NCBI GenBank assembly: GCA_002471255.1
Contig: DKPP01000008.1
Location: 105,771 to 169,770, forward strand
Source: Akkermansiaceae bacterium UBA7331
GTDB lineage: Bacteria; Verrucomicrobiota; Verrucomicrobiia; Verrucomicrobiales; Akkermansiaceae
Direction of reading: 5' to 3'
Length of the DNA: 64,000 bases
The notes under the pieces are model-generated. The model was not told the DNA's origin. It saw nothing but the letters and a program-made list of their open reading frames with translations, and ran no database searches. The translations under genes were made by a program, and so were the position numbers. This document shows positions 36,152 to 45,192 of this stretch, piece after piece; the stretch's first letter is position 1; the number at the start of each line of letters is the position of its first letter.

Positions 36152-36168
36152 TATAAATATTTATTTAA

Positions 36169-36203
36169 AAAAAGGCGGTCAATTCACATTGACCGCCTTT
36201 TTC
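36169..36203. terminator. Bidirectional terminator
   Basis: A perfect 15-bp stem (36169-36183 and 36188-36202) with a 4-nt loop, A-run before and T-run after. It lies between two converging genes. Confidence 0.9.
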
Positions 36204-36220
36204 GTTTCAGAATCTAATGC

Positions 36221-38488
36221 TTATTTTTTAGATTTTTTTGGGGCGTTGCCCTTTTTAGCAATACGATCAAGAGTATCTTGAGATTCGGTTACTAATTTTA
36301 ATTCGTTTCGACGCTCGGTATTTAAAGCGTTAGCTTCACGATCAGCGGCTTGGCTTTTCTTGACAAGCTCCTGGTCTGATGGATTGGCGTCTAATTGAGC
36401 TTTGAGATCTTCACTCTTTTCATAAGCCGCATCGACTTTTGGGCCCAAAATATCTGCATTAGCTTCTGCAGAAGCCTTAATACGATTAAGGAACTCAACA
36501 GCATATGGCTTATTAGACAAATTAGCCATAGACTTAACTAAAAGTCGACGATCATCAACATTCTTAGCAGCTGAAAGCATTTCATCATATAATTTCACCA
36601 TATCTTCGTTTTTGCGATCTCTATCCTTCGATAACACACCAAGCATAGTCAACTTGGCTTGATCACGAATTTGTGGTGGTAATTTTTCATTTTTCCAAGC
36701 TTCAATCATAACCGGTAAAATGTTATCGCTAGGCCATTCGCTTAAACCACGATAAATCACATAAGCCAATTTTGGATTTTCCGAGCTCTCTTTAACTAAT
36801 ACTTCCAAGACACGAGGATCTCCGGTAGAACCCATCAATTCATAAAGCGCAGATTTAGTGGAATTAGGAGCTTTTGCTAAATTATCAAGCAACACTCCAC
36901 CAATCTTCTCTTTCTCTTTAGGGTTTTTCTTAATCAAACGAGCAACTGACTTTTTAGCAGCACCAACCAATTCTTTAGATGAATCTTCATCCACTAACAC
37001 ACCTAACACCCAATCCATATCTTCATAGGATAAAGAAGGTGCCATATAAAGCATCAAACCACCCAATTTTTTCTTACCTGCCTTATCTTTAGATAAAGTT
37101 GCGTATAAATCTTTATACATTGATTTGATGTGCGGCTTTTCAGCAGCAGACATTAAGGAAATAACAAAATTAAACTTATCTGTCGAATAGGCGGTAGAGT
37201 TTTTCTTTAGATCATCAAACACCATTTTGGCGATGCCTTCGTCAAGCTGAGCCATCATACCAAGGTAATGTGCAGAAGGCTTCCAGTTTGCCGGATTACC
37301 ATAGACTCCTTTAATGTTATCAATTAACATTTTTGCATCATCAGGGTTGATTTCAACCACACCGTTTTTTGCAACGAAAGTAGCTTTAAGTCCTAATTCT
37401 TTACCGGCTTCTTGCAATTGTCCCAAATGGTCCATGCGTTTTTGTTCGGCAGCTACTCTCTCGTTGTGTGTATAAGCAAAATACCCTACGGCACCAACAG
37501 CCAACACCAAAACACCGGAGACTACCATCAAGATTTTATTACGCTTCTTCGTCTTTTCCTGACTAGCTTGTAACATTTCAAGATTTTCAGATGCCTCTTG
37601 GTTTATGACGCCGGTCAAAGCAGGCACTCCCATCTGAGTTGGGGATATGGCAGCTTGAGTCGGTGAACTGGCCGTAGGTGTCTTTACACCGGCTGTAGCC
37701 AACTTAGTGCCCGTAATTTTAGGGATTGCTGTTGGCGTCGGTATTTTACTAGTAGGCGCCACACCGCCAGCAGCAGGAACCGCCAACTTTGTTGTAGCCG
37801 TTTTAAACTTAGGGGCAACAGATGGGGTTGGTTCCACAGAAGTTGGAGCCGGAGCAGCCATTTGTGTTGTATCAAATTGAGATAATTGCTGATTCATCTC
37901 TTCTTGGGCGGCAGATAAGGCGGCTTGTGCAGCTTTAACTTGCTCCAAGGCTTTCATTACTTTTTCATCAATGCCTTCACCATTAGTAGAATCGTTACTT
38001 TCAACGTTTGAGGCTACCACAGATTGCTCTAGAGCCACTCGTGCTGCTTCTTGCTCTTGAGCGACACGCGCTTCTTCAGCCAATCTGATAGCCTCTTGTT
38101 CTTCGGCAAGACGTGCCTCTTCAGCCAATCTAGCGGCTTCTTGCTCTTGAGCGATGCGAGCTTCTTCTGCTAAGCGAGCAGCTTCTTGCTCTTGGGCAAT
38201 GCGAGCTTCCTCTGCTAATCTGGCAGCTTCTTGCTCCTGAGCTATACGGGCTTCTTCTGCTAATCTAGCTGCTTCTTGCTCTGCTTGAAGTTGAGCTTGA
38301 GAAGCTTCTTCTTCCATCTTGGCTCTCAACTCCGGAGTTAAAAATCGCAATTTTGGAGCTGATTCACTACCGGCAGTGGCAGCCGACGCCAATTTTACAG
38401 TAGGAGATACACTAGTACCTGCTGTTACTAAAGCACGACGTTTTACGGTTGGAGCCGTCTGTTTTGTAGAATCGGAAGTTTCTGACAT
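36221..38488 (-). CDS. Membrane protein with tandem coiled-coil repeats and helical-repeat extracytoplasmic domain
   Basis: 755 residues. The order is a Thr/Ala-rich N-terminus (about 1-55), then about five to six copies of a 15-residue repeat of the type AARLAEEARIAQEQE (about 65-150). A Pro/Thr/Ala-rich linker (about 190-300) and one membrane helix (ILMVVSGVLVLAVGAVGYFAY, about 318-340) follow. A 400-residue helical C-terminal domain looks HEAT-like (NSTKSALYELMGSTGDPRVLEVLVKE, then VIYRGLSEWPSDNILPVMIEA). It ends in KKGNAPKKSKK. No known family is recognised. The layout suggests a scaffold spanning the inner membrane. It is monocistronic, between terminator and an AT-rich spacer. Confidence 0.65.
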   Translation of the reverse strand: MSETSDSTKQTAPTVKRRALVTAGTSVSPTVKLASAATAGSESAPKLRFLTPELRAKMEEEASQAQLQAEQEAARLAEEARIAQEQEAARLAEEARIAQEQEAARLAEEARIAQEQEAARLAEEARLAEEQEAIRLAEEARVAQEQEAARVALEQSVVASNVESNDSTNGEGIDEKVMKALEQVKAAQAALSAAQEEMNQQLSQFDTTQMAAPAPTSVEPTPSVAPKFKTATTKLAVPAAGGVAPTSKIPTPTAIPKITGTKLATAGVKTPTASSPTQAAISPTQMGVPALTGVINQEASENLEMLQASQEKTKKRNKILMVVSGVLVLAVGAVGYFAYTHNERVAAEQKRMDHLGQLQEAGKELGLKATFVAKNGVVEINPDDAKMLIDNIKGVYGNPANWKPSAHYLGMMAQLDEGIAKMVFDDLKKNSTAYSTDKFNFVISLMSAAEKPHIKSMYKDLYATLSKDKAGKKKLGGLMLYMAPSLSYEDMDWVLGVLVDEDSSKELVGAAKKSVARLIKKNPKEKEKIGGVLLDNLAKAPNSTKSALYELMGSTGDPRVLEVLVKESSENPKLAYVIYRGLSEWPSDNILPVMIEAWKNEKLPPQIRDQAKLTMLGVLSKDRDRKNEDMVKLYDEMLSAAKNVDDRRLLVKSMANLSNKPYAVEFLNRIKASAEANADILGPKVDAAYEKSEDLKAQLDANPSDQELVKKSQAADREANALNTERRNELKLVTESQDTLDRIAKKGNAPKKSKK
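38043..38282 (-). repeat. 45-bp in-frame tandem repeat (about 5.3 units)
   Basis: Imperfect 45-bp units encode the 15-residue AARLAEEARIAQEQE repeat. Copies differ mainly at third codon positions, so the protein pattern is under selection even though the DNA has drifted. Copy number could vary between strains by slippage. Confidence 0.85.
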
Positions 38489-38877
38489 AATTCGAAAAAT
38501 TTCAGCGACATATTACTCTAAGGATTACGCCTAGGCAATCCAAAAAGACCTAACACATGCCATGCCTTATCCCTAGATATTATTTCACTCTCATAATATC
38601 TTCATTTATTTTTAGACTCACTTTTTTTCGAGGCTTTCTCAATAAAATCTACAAATCAATATGGTAAACATAGAGAACTATTGAAGATTTGAAGTATTAT
38701 GACAATAATATACAAAAAATAACATCATTCATTCAACATAAACACAATCCAAAATACTCTAAAAGCCAACAGTTAATATAATTTATAAAAATTATTTCAA
38801 ATAACACTAGATAAACATAAACGAAAAAAACTTGTCTTATCTAAAAAAAAACAATAGGAATACTAGCAGTTAGAATT
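38489..38877. other. AT-rich 389-bp intergenic region
   Basis: A divergent spacer of very low GC (A/T runs throughout), lacking any convincing open frame. It must hold the promoters of the repeat protein (minus) and the HTH gene (plus). A weak TTGTCT-17-TAGGAA is seen at about 38832-38860 for the latter. The composition is what one expects of a curved, H-NS-like-protein-bound or horizontally acquired segment, but no direct evidence for either. Confidence 0.4.
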
Positions 38878-39267
38878 ATGATGACTAAAACAACAACAGA
38901 CAGAACTAAAAAACGATACACCGCTGAAGAAAAGCAAAATGTAATCGATTTTATTAATAATTTCCAGCCGGAAAACGGAAAAAGATCTCGTAGAGGCGCT
39001 CAGAAAGCTGCAGCTCTTCATTTCGGAATTAGCACCGTAACCATCTCTAGCTGGATGAAAGCTACTAAATTACGTCCGGGACGTAAGCGTGGCTCAAAAA
39101 ATAGCATCCCACGTGGTTCTACTCCTCTCGCGTTTGCAGCACCTGCTGACTTGAGAGAATTAGCAGCTATGATGGAACAAATAGCTGAACTTGAAGCACA
39201 AACTGCTAAGCTCGCAGACCTTAAAGCAGCAGCAGCTTCTTTGCAGGCAAGATTGATGGGCAAATAA
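38878..39267 (+). CDS. HTH-domain DNA-binding protein with C-terminal coiled coil
   Basis: 129 residues. RYTAEEKQNVIDFINNF and AAALHFGISTVTISSWMKATK form a transposase/Myb-type helix-turn-helix (about 13-65), followed by a basic arm (RPGRKRGSKNS) and an alanine/leucine-rich coiled coil (MMEQIAELEAQTAKLADLKAAAASLQARL) for dimerisation. Similar HTH modules begin IS3 OrfA proteins, but no OrfB or inverted repeats are present. It looks like a stand-alone regulator or nucleoid-type protein. It follows an unusually AT-rich region and is closed by a strong terminator. Confidence 0.65.
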   Translation: MMTKTTTDRTKKRYTAEEKQNVIDFINNFQPENGKRSRRGAQKAAALHFGISTVTISSWMKATKLRPGRKRGSKNSIPRGSTPLAFAAPADLRELAAMMEQIAELEAQTAKLADLKAAAASLQARLMGK

Positions 39268-39330
39268 TTCCCCTTCAATTCTATCTCAACAGACAATTTT
39301 ATTCCCTCGATCATCATTTTCTCTCCCAAG

Positions 39331-39357
39331 GGCTGGTTTAATAAACCAGCCTTTTTT
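39331..39357 (+). terminator. Terminator after the HTH gene
   Basis: A 9-bp GC-containing stem (39331-39339 and 39343-39351), 3-nt loop, followed by six T. Confidence 0.9.
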
Positions 39358-39375
39358 CTTTTAGATGTAAAAGGC

Positions 39376-39404
39376 TTGCCCTGGTCTGACAGTTTTTTTA
39401 TCAT
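39376..39404 (+). promoter_or_regulatory. parC promoter, leaderless configuration
   Basis: TTGCCC (39376-39381), 17-bp spacer, TATCAT (39399-39404). The GTG start codon begins 6 nt after the -10 box, exactly where transcription should start. Confidence 0.5.
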
Positions 39405-39410
39405 CACGCA

Positions 39411-41564
39411 GTGACCCAACCAGCTCAATCTCCCATATCTAAATTATCGATAGAAGGAATGTATGCCGACTATTTCTTAGATTACGCCTCATATGTAATC
39501 TTGGAGCGTGCGGTTCCCAATATAGATGATGGATTTAAACCGGTACAAAGGCGTATTTTACACGCGATGGACCGTTTGGAAGATGGCAGATATAATAAAG
39601 TAGCTAATATTGTCGGTGATACGATGAAGTTTCACCCGCATGGTGATACATCCATTGCAGACGCTTTAGTGGGAATGGGTCAAAAGAATATCTTAATCGA
39701 TACTCAGGGTAATTGGGGCAATATTTTGACAGGCGATCCGGCGGCAGCTTCAAGATATATCGAAGCTAGACTTACTCAGTTTGCCAAAGAAGTCCTATTT
39801 AGTCCCAAAGTCACTTCGTGGCAGTTTTCCTATGATGGTAGAAATAAAGAGCCTGTAGCTTTACCGGTTAAATTCCCATTATTGTTAGCACAAGGAGCCG
39901 AAGGTATTGCCGTAGGTCTATCCAGTAAGATCTTACCTCATAATTTTAACGAACTCATCGAAGCTTCTATTGCTCATCTTAGAGGAGAAGAGTTTACTCT
40001 CCTCCCCGATTTCCCTACAGGGGGTATTATGGACGCGGAAAATTATAAGGATGGCGAACGAGGAACAGGTCGAGTTAAAGTACGTGCTAAAATCATCATC
40101 GAAAGCAAAAAATTACTCCGAATTACGGAAGTTCCATTTAGCGTGACGACAGACAGCTTGATTGATTCGATTGTTTCAGCTTCCGAAAAAGGGAAAATTA
40201 AAATTGCCAAAATTGAGGACAATACGGCAGAACAGGCAGATATATTAATCCATTTGCCAGCCGGCAGTAATCCGGAGCAAACGCAACAAGCCCTTTACGC
40301 TTTCAGTCAATGCGAAGTAAGCATCTCACCCAATGCTTGCGTTATCGTCAACAACAAACCTAAATTTTTAGGGGTAAGCGACATCCTTCGTTACAATGCC
40401 ACATCGACCAAGGACATCCTGAAATTGGAATTGGAAATTGAGTTAACCGAGTTAAATCAAGAATGGCATAACGCCAGTTTAGAAAAAATCTTTATCGAAA
40501 ATAGAATCTATCTTTCCATCGAAGATTGCGAAACATGGGAATCCGTACTTGAAACCATCGATAAAGAACTACAACCGCATATCGGATTACTCAAGCAACC
40601 GGTTACCCAAGAGGATATTGCACGATTAACTGAAATCAAAATTAAGCGTATTTCCAAATTTGACGCGTTTAAAGCTGATAACTATCTGAAAAAACTGGAT
40701 GAGCAAATTGAGCAAACTCAAAAAAACCTCAACCAGCTAACCAGATACACCATCCGTTGGTTTGAAAATATTAAGAAAAAATACGGTAGTAATTTCCCTA
40801 GAAAAACGGAAATTGCATCCTTTGATTCCGTTAACCGAGCACAAGTAGCAGTGGCTAACGAAACCTTATATATCGATGAAGACGGTTTTGCCGGGTATGG
40901 TGTAAAAAAGGGAGAAGCCATTTGCAAATGCTCTTCTCTAGACGATGTTTTAATCGTCGATAATAACGGTATACTAAAGATCACACGTATCCAAGAGAAG
41001 TTCTTTGCAGGAAAAAATCCATTATTGATCACCATCATTAAAGCGGATGAAGATCCTGTATTTAATTTGATGTACCGAGATGGCAGAGATGGCCCGCTGT
41101 ACGCAAAACGCTTTAAAATTGGTGGGTTTACGAGAGATAAGGAATACCCCCTTACTCAAGAAACCAAAAACACGAGAATTTTCCATTTCTCCTATCACAA
41201 AACGGAAGAAGATAGTGCAGCAATTAGTGTAAACGTCTTTATCAAGGACACAGGACTTTTGCGCTTACGCTCATGGGTCAAGCCATATCATTTTAGTGAA
41301 TTACGTATTAAAAACAGAGCTTCACAAGGAAATATCGTTACCAAGCATCCTATTGAGCGTGTTGCACGCATTATGCCTACGCCAAAAGTCAGTGAAGAGC
41401 CAGCTGCTTTAACGGACCAACCGGATACGGGCGCCAATCAAGAAAATCCGGCTGTCGTTGACTCACCTCAAGCTCCGCCAAATAATAATCCGGAAATAAT
41501 CAATAACGAAGAAAACCATGAAGATGGACCTCCTAACCCATCTCAACAAACTTTTCTTTTTTAA
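39411..41564 (+). CDS. parC: Type IIA topoisomerase subunit A, ParC/GyrA-like
   Basis: 717 residues, GTG start. The breakage-reunion domain has FKPVQRRILHAM, the HPHGDTSIADALVGMGQ quinolone-pocket region, and the catalytic tyrosine Y116 in AASRYIEARL. A tower and coiled-coil region lies near 400-450, and the C-terminal beta-pinwheel part is short. The canonical GyrA-box is absent, favouring a topoisomerase IV-type (decatenating) subunit of the kind in Bacteroidetes/Verrucomicrobia. The last 70 residues are a Pro/Asn/Glu-rich tail. The partner parE is not adjacent. Confidence 0.9.
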   Translation: MTQPAQSPISKLSIEGMYADYFLDYASYVILERAVPNIDDGFKPVQRRILHAMDRLEDGRYNKVANIVGDTMKFHPHGDTSIADALVGMGQKNILIDTQGNWGNILTGDPAAASRYIEARLTQFAKEVLFSPKVTSWQFSYDGRNKEPVALPVKFPLLLAQGAEGIAVGLSSKILPHNFNELIEASIAHLRGEEFTLLPDFPTGGIMDAENYKDGERGTGRVKVRAKIIIESKKLLRITEVPFSVTTDSLIDSIVSASEKGKIKIAKIEDNTAEQADILIHLPAGSNPEQTQQALYAFSQCEVSISPNACVIVNNKPKFLGVSDILRYNATSTKDILKLELEIELTELNQEWHNASLEKIFIENRIYLSIEDCETWESVLETIDKELQPHIGLLKQPVTQEDIARLTEIKIKRISKFDAFKADNYLKKLDEQIEQTQKNLNQLTRYTIRWFENIKKKYGSNFPRKTEIASFDSVNRAQVAVANETLYIDEDGFAGYGVKKGEAICKCSSLDDVLIVDNNGILKITRIQEKFFAGKNPLLITIIKADEDPVFNLMYRDGRDGPLYAKRFKIGGFTRDKEYPLTQETKNTRIFHFSYHKTEEDSAAISVNVFIKDTGLLRLRSWVKPYHFSELRIKNRASQGNIVTKHPIERVARIMPTPKVSEEPAALTDQPDTGANQENPAVVDSPQAPPNNNPEIINNEENHEDGPPNPSQQTFLF

Positions 41565-41590
41565 TAGCTGAATCAAATTTGAAGCATCTC

Positions 41591-41619
41591 TTGACATTTT
41601 TTTAACTCACACGCATTAT
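41591..41619 (+). promoter_or_regulatory. yggL promoter, near-leaderless
   Basis: Perfect TTGACA (41591-41596), 17-bp spacer, CATTAT (41614-41619). The ATG begins 9 nt after the -10 box, leaving a leader of at most about 3 nt. Confidence 0.55.
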
Positions 41620-41628
41620 CCAATCCGA

Positions 41629-41961
41629 ATGAAAAAGCGCTTACGTAAAAAGAAACATTTGAAAGAATTCCGCGATACGTATTTTGATTTAACGTTTGAA
41701 GTAAACACTTCCTTCGGCAGTGAGGAGAGAGAAAAATTCTATGATGATTTTCTCAATAATCTCATTATCCCAATGGGTTTATGCGCAACCGGATCTCTTG
41801 AACCGGAAATCGATTTAAGTGTAGGCCCATATGGTCGTGGTCAAGTCCACAATGAAGAACGAGCAGCAATTTGCGAATGGCTCGAACAACAAGGTACAGT
41901 AACCAACATCCAAGCAGGCAAATTCAAGGATGCTTGGTACCCATTCCAAGTAGAAGCCTAA
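41629..41961 (+). CDS. yggL: YggL-family (DUF469) 50S ribosome-binding protein
   Basis: 110 residues. The basic start MKKRLRKKKHLKEFRDTYFDLTFEV and the GSLEPEIDLSVGPYGRGQVHNEERAAICEWLEQQ pattern match DUF469/YggL, a small 50S-associated protein in proteobacteria. Single-gene unit with its own promoter and terminator. Molecular role undefined even in model organisms. Confidence 0.85.
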   Translation: MKKRLRKKKHLKEFRDTYFDLTFEVNTSFGSEEREKFYDDFLNNLIIPMGLCATGSLEPEIDLSVGPYGRGQVHNEERAAICEWLEQQGTVTNIQAGKFKDAWYPFQVEA

Positions 41962-41984
41962 TTGGCTATACATAAACAATTTAT

Positions 41985-42024
41985 AAATCTATCAAGGTCC
42001 TCTTACCTTGATAGATTTTTTTAT
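41985..42024 (+). terminator. Terminator after yggL
   Basis: A 14-bp stem (41985-41998 and 42005-42018) with a 6-nt loop, followed by a T-rich tract. Confidence 0.88.
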
Positions 42025-42146
42025 TTTCACCATAATTTCGAAAGAAAGCTAGTTGCTCGAAGTAAGGTTTTCCTCATTGACTACCCATATTTTTTAATAT
42101 AGCGTCACCAATATAAACCGAATCACTCATTCCTTTTATTAAAACT

Positions 42147-44162
42147 ATGTCCTCCATACCTCCTAATTCTCCCCTTTTGAGGGGCAACTATCAAAAGCCA
42201 AAGAAAAAAAGCAGCTCGGGCTTTTGGATTATCCTGATGATCATCCTTATCGGAGGTGGCATCTATGGTGTTAAGTATAAAAAGCAAATGGATCGTGACG
42301 ACGAAGCTCGCAAAGAACTACAAGAAGAACAAGAAAAGTTAGCTGCAATCAATGCTAAAAAGAAGCAAAAGGAAGTCGAAGCCACCAAAAAGAAAATACT
42401 TGCTCAACACAAAGCTGAAGAAGAGGCAAAACAAAAAGCAGCTGCTCTAGAAGCAGAAAAATTAGCAAAGAAGGAAGCGGAAGAGAAAGCCTTAGCTGAA
42501 AAGCAAGCAAAAGAAAAAGCTAAAGCCGATGCTATCGCTACGAAAGAAGAAGAACGACGTGAGGCAGAAGAAAAAGAACGTATAGCTAAAGAGAATGCTA
42601 ATATTGATGCTGAAATGGAAGAAATCTTTAAACAAGAAGCGGCAAGAAGAAAGGCTGCTATTCCTGTTTTAAAAGATCCGGTGACCGGTATCAACCCTGT
42701 TGCTAAGATTGAAGTATATGAATTGCATAAAAGGCAAAAAGAAACAAAAGATAAAGAAGTTGGTACATGGAAATGGGAAGATGTTCCCAAGAATGAAGAT
42801 TCTAAAAATTTCCCAGGTAAAGGGAAAGCTATGACAGGAGGAGAGAGAGCTCCTTATCTTAAACTTTGCCAAGAGGCATTGGCAGAAGGCGTATCTAAAA
42901 AGAAAGCAGTAGCTGCTTTTTATGCTGCGGAAGACTTCCCCGGCATACCAGAAGATGGCACACCAATTTTAGAACGAACATTATCCATCGACCCATCCGT
43001 AACAGGATGGCAAAGCACCGGACTTTATGCTCCTCCGGGTGCGACCATTTTAGTAAAAGCACCTAAAATGCTTACCGGTAAAACAGGTAATTGGCAAGTA
43101 CGCATCGGATGCCATACAGATGGACTTAGTGTTGAAAAACACGACACTTGGCATCGCAGCCCTCACTTGACTTCATCTAAAACATTAGATAAACCGCGGG
43201 TGGAAATTTCCAATCCTTTTGGCGGGTTAATATATATTGTCAATAATTCGGGGTCACACAAGAAACCACCTGTTCAGGTTACAATTGAAGGTGGCGTCGA
43301 AGCACCACTATATAAGCTCGGAATCACAACCAAATCGGAATGGGAACGTCAATTAGCCACATCTAAAGCTCCTTTCGGCGAAGTAAGTTGCCCTAGGCTC
43401 GTGTTCACCATGACCTTGGAACAACTCAAACAAATTCCTGACGTAGAAGCCGTTACCACCAGTTTGCAAAAGAATATGCAATTGCAAGATTGGCTAAGTG
43501 CTTTTGATTCCAATCCTAATAATTTAACTGGGCCTATGCGCTTTGTATGCGATAGACAAATCTCCGCAGGAGCAGGTCACTCAGGTTACCCCGCTATGGG
43601 AACTATTGATTGGGGTGACTCGGTAGCAACAGGCTCTGTAATCAAATCCGGTAGCTGGGGCTTATGGCACGAATTAGGGCATAATCACCAACGCGCTCCA
43701 TATCGCATGGAGGGCATGGGAGAAGTTACTGTGAATTTATTTTCAGTGATTAATCAGGTCGTTGGTTGTGAGAATCCATTATATGAGACCAGATCACTTA
43801 CACCTGGTGACAATGAAGCTGCTTATAGCTACATTAAGAGTAAAGACAAATTCATGGATACGGAAGATGTAGGAGTTCAATTGAGTTTCTTTGCACAATT
43901 AATGCAAGGACTTGGTTTCGAAGCATTCCGCTCCGCTTCATTAAAATACGAAAAAAATCCATATAGTGATTTGAGCAACGAAGAAAAATGGGACTGGTTA
44001 ATGATGGCATTATCCGAGGCAACAAATAAAGATTTAACCGAATACTTCATTATTTGGAAAATGCCTATCACGGAATCAGGCATCAAGAAAGTAAAAGCCA
44101 AAAAATTTGAAGCTTGGCTCCCTGCTAAGAACTATCCTGAGAGTTTGATGTCTGTGGAATAA
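42147..44162 (+). CDS. M60-like (enhancin/mucinase-type) metallopeptidase with membrane anchor and coiled-coil stalk
   Basis: 671 residues. A membrane helix near the N-terminus (FWIILMIILIGGGIYGV, about 28-44) is not followed by a signal cleavage site. A Lys/Glu/Ala-rich coiled coil follows (about 50-172). The M60 domain (about 285-600) has GCHTDGL, the FGGLIYIVNN segment and the gluzincin site HELGHNHQ (H508, E509, H512) with third ligand E526 in GMGEVTVNLFS. M60/M60-like enzymes cut mucin-type glycoproteins. The anchor and stalk suggest display away from the inner membrane. The first ATG gives this topology. Confidence 0.88.
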   Translation: MSSIPPNSPLLRGNYQKPKKKSSSGFWIILMIILIGGGIYGVKYKKQMDRDDEARKELQEEQEKLAAINAKKKQKEVEATKKKILAQHKAEEEAKQKAAALEAEKLAKKEAEEKALAEKQAKEKAKADAIATKEEERREAEEKERIAKENANIDAEMEEIFKQEAARRKAAIPVLKDPVTGINPVAKIEVYELHKRQKETKDKEVGTWKWEDVPKNEDSKNFPGKGKAMTGGERAPYLKLCQEALAEGVSKKKAVAAFYAAEDFPGIPEDGTPILERTLSIDPSVTGWQSTGLYAPPGATILVKAPKMLTGKTGNWQVRIGCHTDGLSVEKHDTWHRSPHLTSSKTLDKPRVEISNPFGGLIYIVNNSGSHKKPPVQVTIEGGVEAPLYKLGITTKSEWERQLATSKAPFGEVSCPRLVFTMTLEQLKQIPDVEAVTTSLQKNMQLQDWLSAFDSNPNNLTGPMRFVCDRQISAGAGHSGYPAMGTIDWGDSVATGSVIKSGSWGLWHELGHNHQRAPYRMEGMGEVTVNLFSVINQVVGCENPLYETRSLTPGDNEAAYSYIKSKDKFMDTEDVGVQLSFFAQLMQGLGFEAFRSASLKYEKNPYSDLSNEEKWDWLMMALSEATNKDLTEYFIIWKMPITESGIKKVKAKKFEAWLPAKNYPESLMSVE

Positions 44163-44475
44163 TCCTATTACATTTTTCAATCATATTAAAAAAATAAAAA
44201 TAAGTAATAGCCATCTTGATCATTTATTTGATAGATAATGATTTAGGATATCGAATTTACTCGGCATTCCATACTGATGTGTATTTTGAATCAGTCTAAT
44301 ATACACATCAGTATTCACGACAAGAGCCTAAAAGAAAACTGATTCTTTCATTTTTGGCTTAACCTTCGTGAATTATTTTCATTTTCAAAATACAGTCATT
44401 ATTCCTCACAAACTCAAGCAATTCTTGACAAAAAAATCTTTTCATTTCATAACTCCCACGAGACCAACTTGAACG
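44163..44475 (+). other. 313-bp intergenic region with a 14-bp inverted repeat
   Basis: No gene seen. A perfect inverted repeat lies at 44271-44284 and 44301-44314 with a 16-nt spacer and no T-tail, and a promoter at 44425-44453. The repeat may be a terminator variant or an operator. Confidence 0.5.
44425..44453 (+). promoter_or_regulatory. Promoter of first L,D-transpeptidase gene
   Basis: Perfect TTGACA (44425-44430), 17-bp spacer, CATAAC (44448-44453). Expected leader about 15 nt. Confidence 0.5.
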
Positions 44476-45135
44476 ATGTTAACACGACTTATTATAGCCG
44501 CTTCATGCCTTGCCTTATTTTCATCCTGTTCAGATATGAATCAAGTGAAGGAATGGGGAAGCAATATGAAAGAAACTGTTCGTATCAAAACGAACACTGT
44601 AAGTAAAAATAGCCACTATTTATCCGGAATTGGTGAAGGTTCATTCCGAGCTACCGAGGATCCAAGAGCTCTACTGGAACAAGGTAATTGGGATATGCCA
44701 ACTAACATCAAGGGAGAAAAACACATCATCGTCGATTTAGGAGCTCAAAAGATTCTCTACTACGTAGGCAACACAATGGTTGGTTTTTCAGCAATGTCTT
44801 CTGGTAAAGAAGGCTATAACACACCTAAAGGCAGTTATAAAATCATCCAAAAAGACGCTAAATACAAATCTAACACCTACGGCGTAGCCAAAAACAAAGC
44901 TACCGGAGCTACCGTCATTGATGATTTTAACGCTCAAAAGGACAAATTACCTGCAGGGTGCTATTTTGATGCAGCACCAATGCCTTATTGGATGCGTATT
45001 ACCGGAGGATATGGTATGCACGTCGGTTTTGTAACAGGTTATCCGGTGAGTCACGGTTGTATTCGCCTACCGGAAAAAATGGCAAAAATCTTCTTTGAGA
45101 ACACCCCTCTCGGAACGAAAGTAACCATCCGATAA
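44476..45135 (+). CDS. L,D-transpeptidase (YkuD) lipoprotein
   Basis: 219 residues. Lipoprotein signal MLTRLIIAASCLALFSSC with lipobox ending at the cysteine near residue 18. The YkuD domain (about 80-219) contains the active-site motif SHGCIRLPEKMAK, with H193 and C195. Such enzymes form 3-3 peptidoglycan cross-links or attach lipoproteins. A second member lies at about 59.5 kb. It is a single gene between its own promoter and terminator. Confidence 0.9.
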   Translation: MLTRLIIAASCLALFSSCSDMNQVKEWGSNMKETVRIKTNTVSKNSHYLSGIGEGSFRATEDPRALLEQGNWDMPTNIKGEKHIIVDLGAQKILYYVGNTMVGFSAMSSGKEGYNTPKGSYKIIQKDAKYKSNTYGVAKNKATGATVIDDFNAQKDKLPAGCYFDAAPMPYWMRITGGYGMHVGFVTGYPVSHGCIRLPEKMAKIFFENTPLGTKVTIR

Positions 45136-45156
45136 GCTTTAATAAAACAATTTTAC

Positions 45157-45192
45157 AAACCGCCGATGATTTTGCTTCATCGGCGGTTTTTT
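45157..45192 (+). terminator. Terminator after L,D-transpeptidase gene
   Basis: A 13-bp GC-rich stem (45157-45169 and 45177-45189), 7-nt loop, T-run after. Confidence 0.92.

Noticed and set aside
38043..38282. Tandem repeat considered as a CRISPR array
   Set aside because: Units are contiguous 45-bp in-frame copies with no unique spacers and no cas genes nearby.
38878..39267. HTH gene considered as an insertion-sequence OrfA
   Set aside because: No OrfB, no terminal inverted repeats and no target-site duplication; the gene has its own terminator.
42404..42790. 128-codon minus-strand serine-rich frame within the M60 gene
   Set aside because: It is the antisense reading of the Lys/Glu/Ala coiled coil, which yields Ser/Phe/Ala-rich shadow frames.
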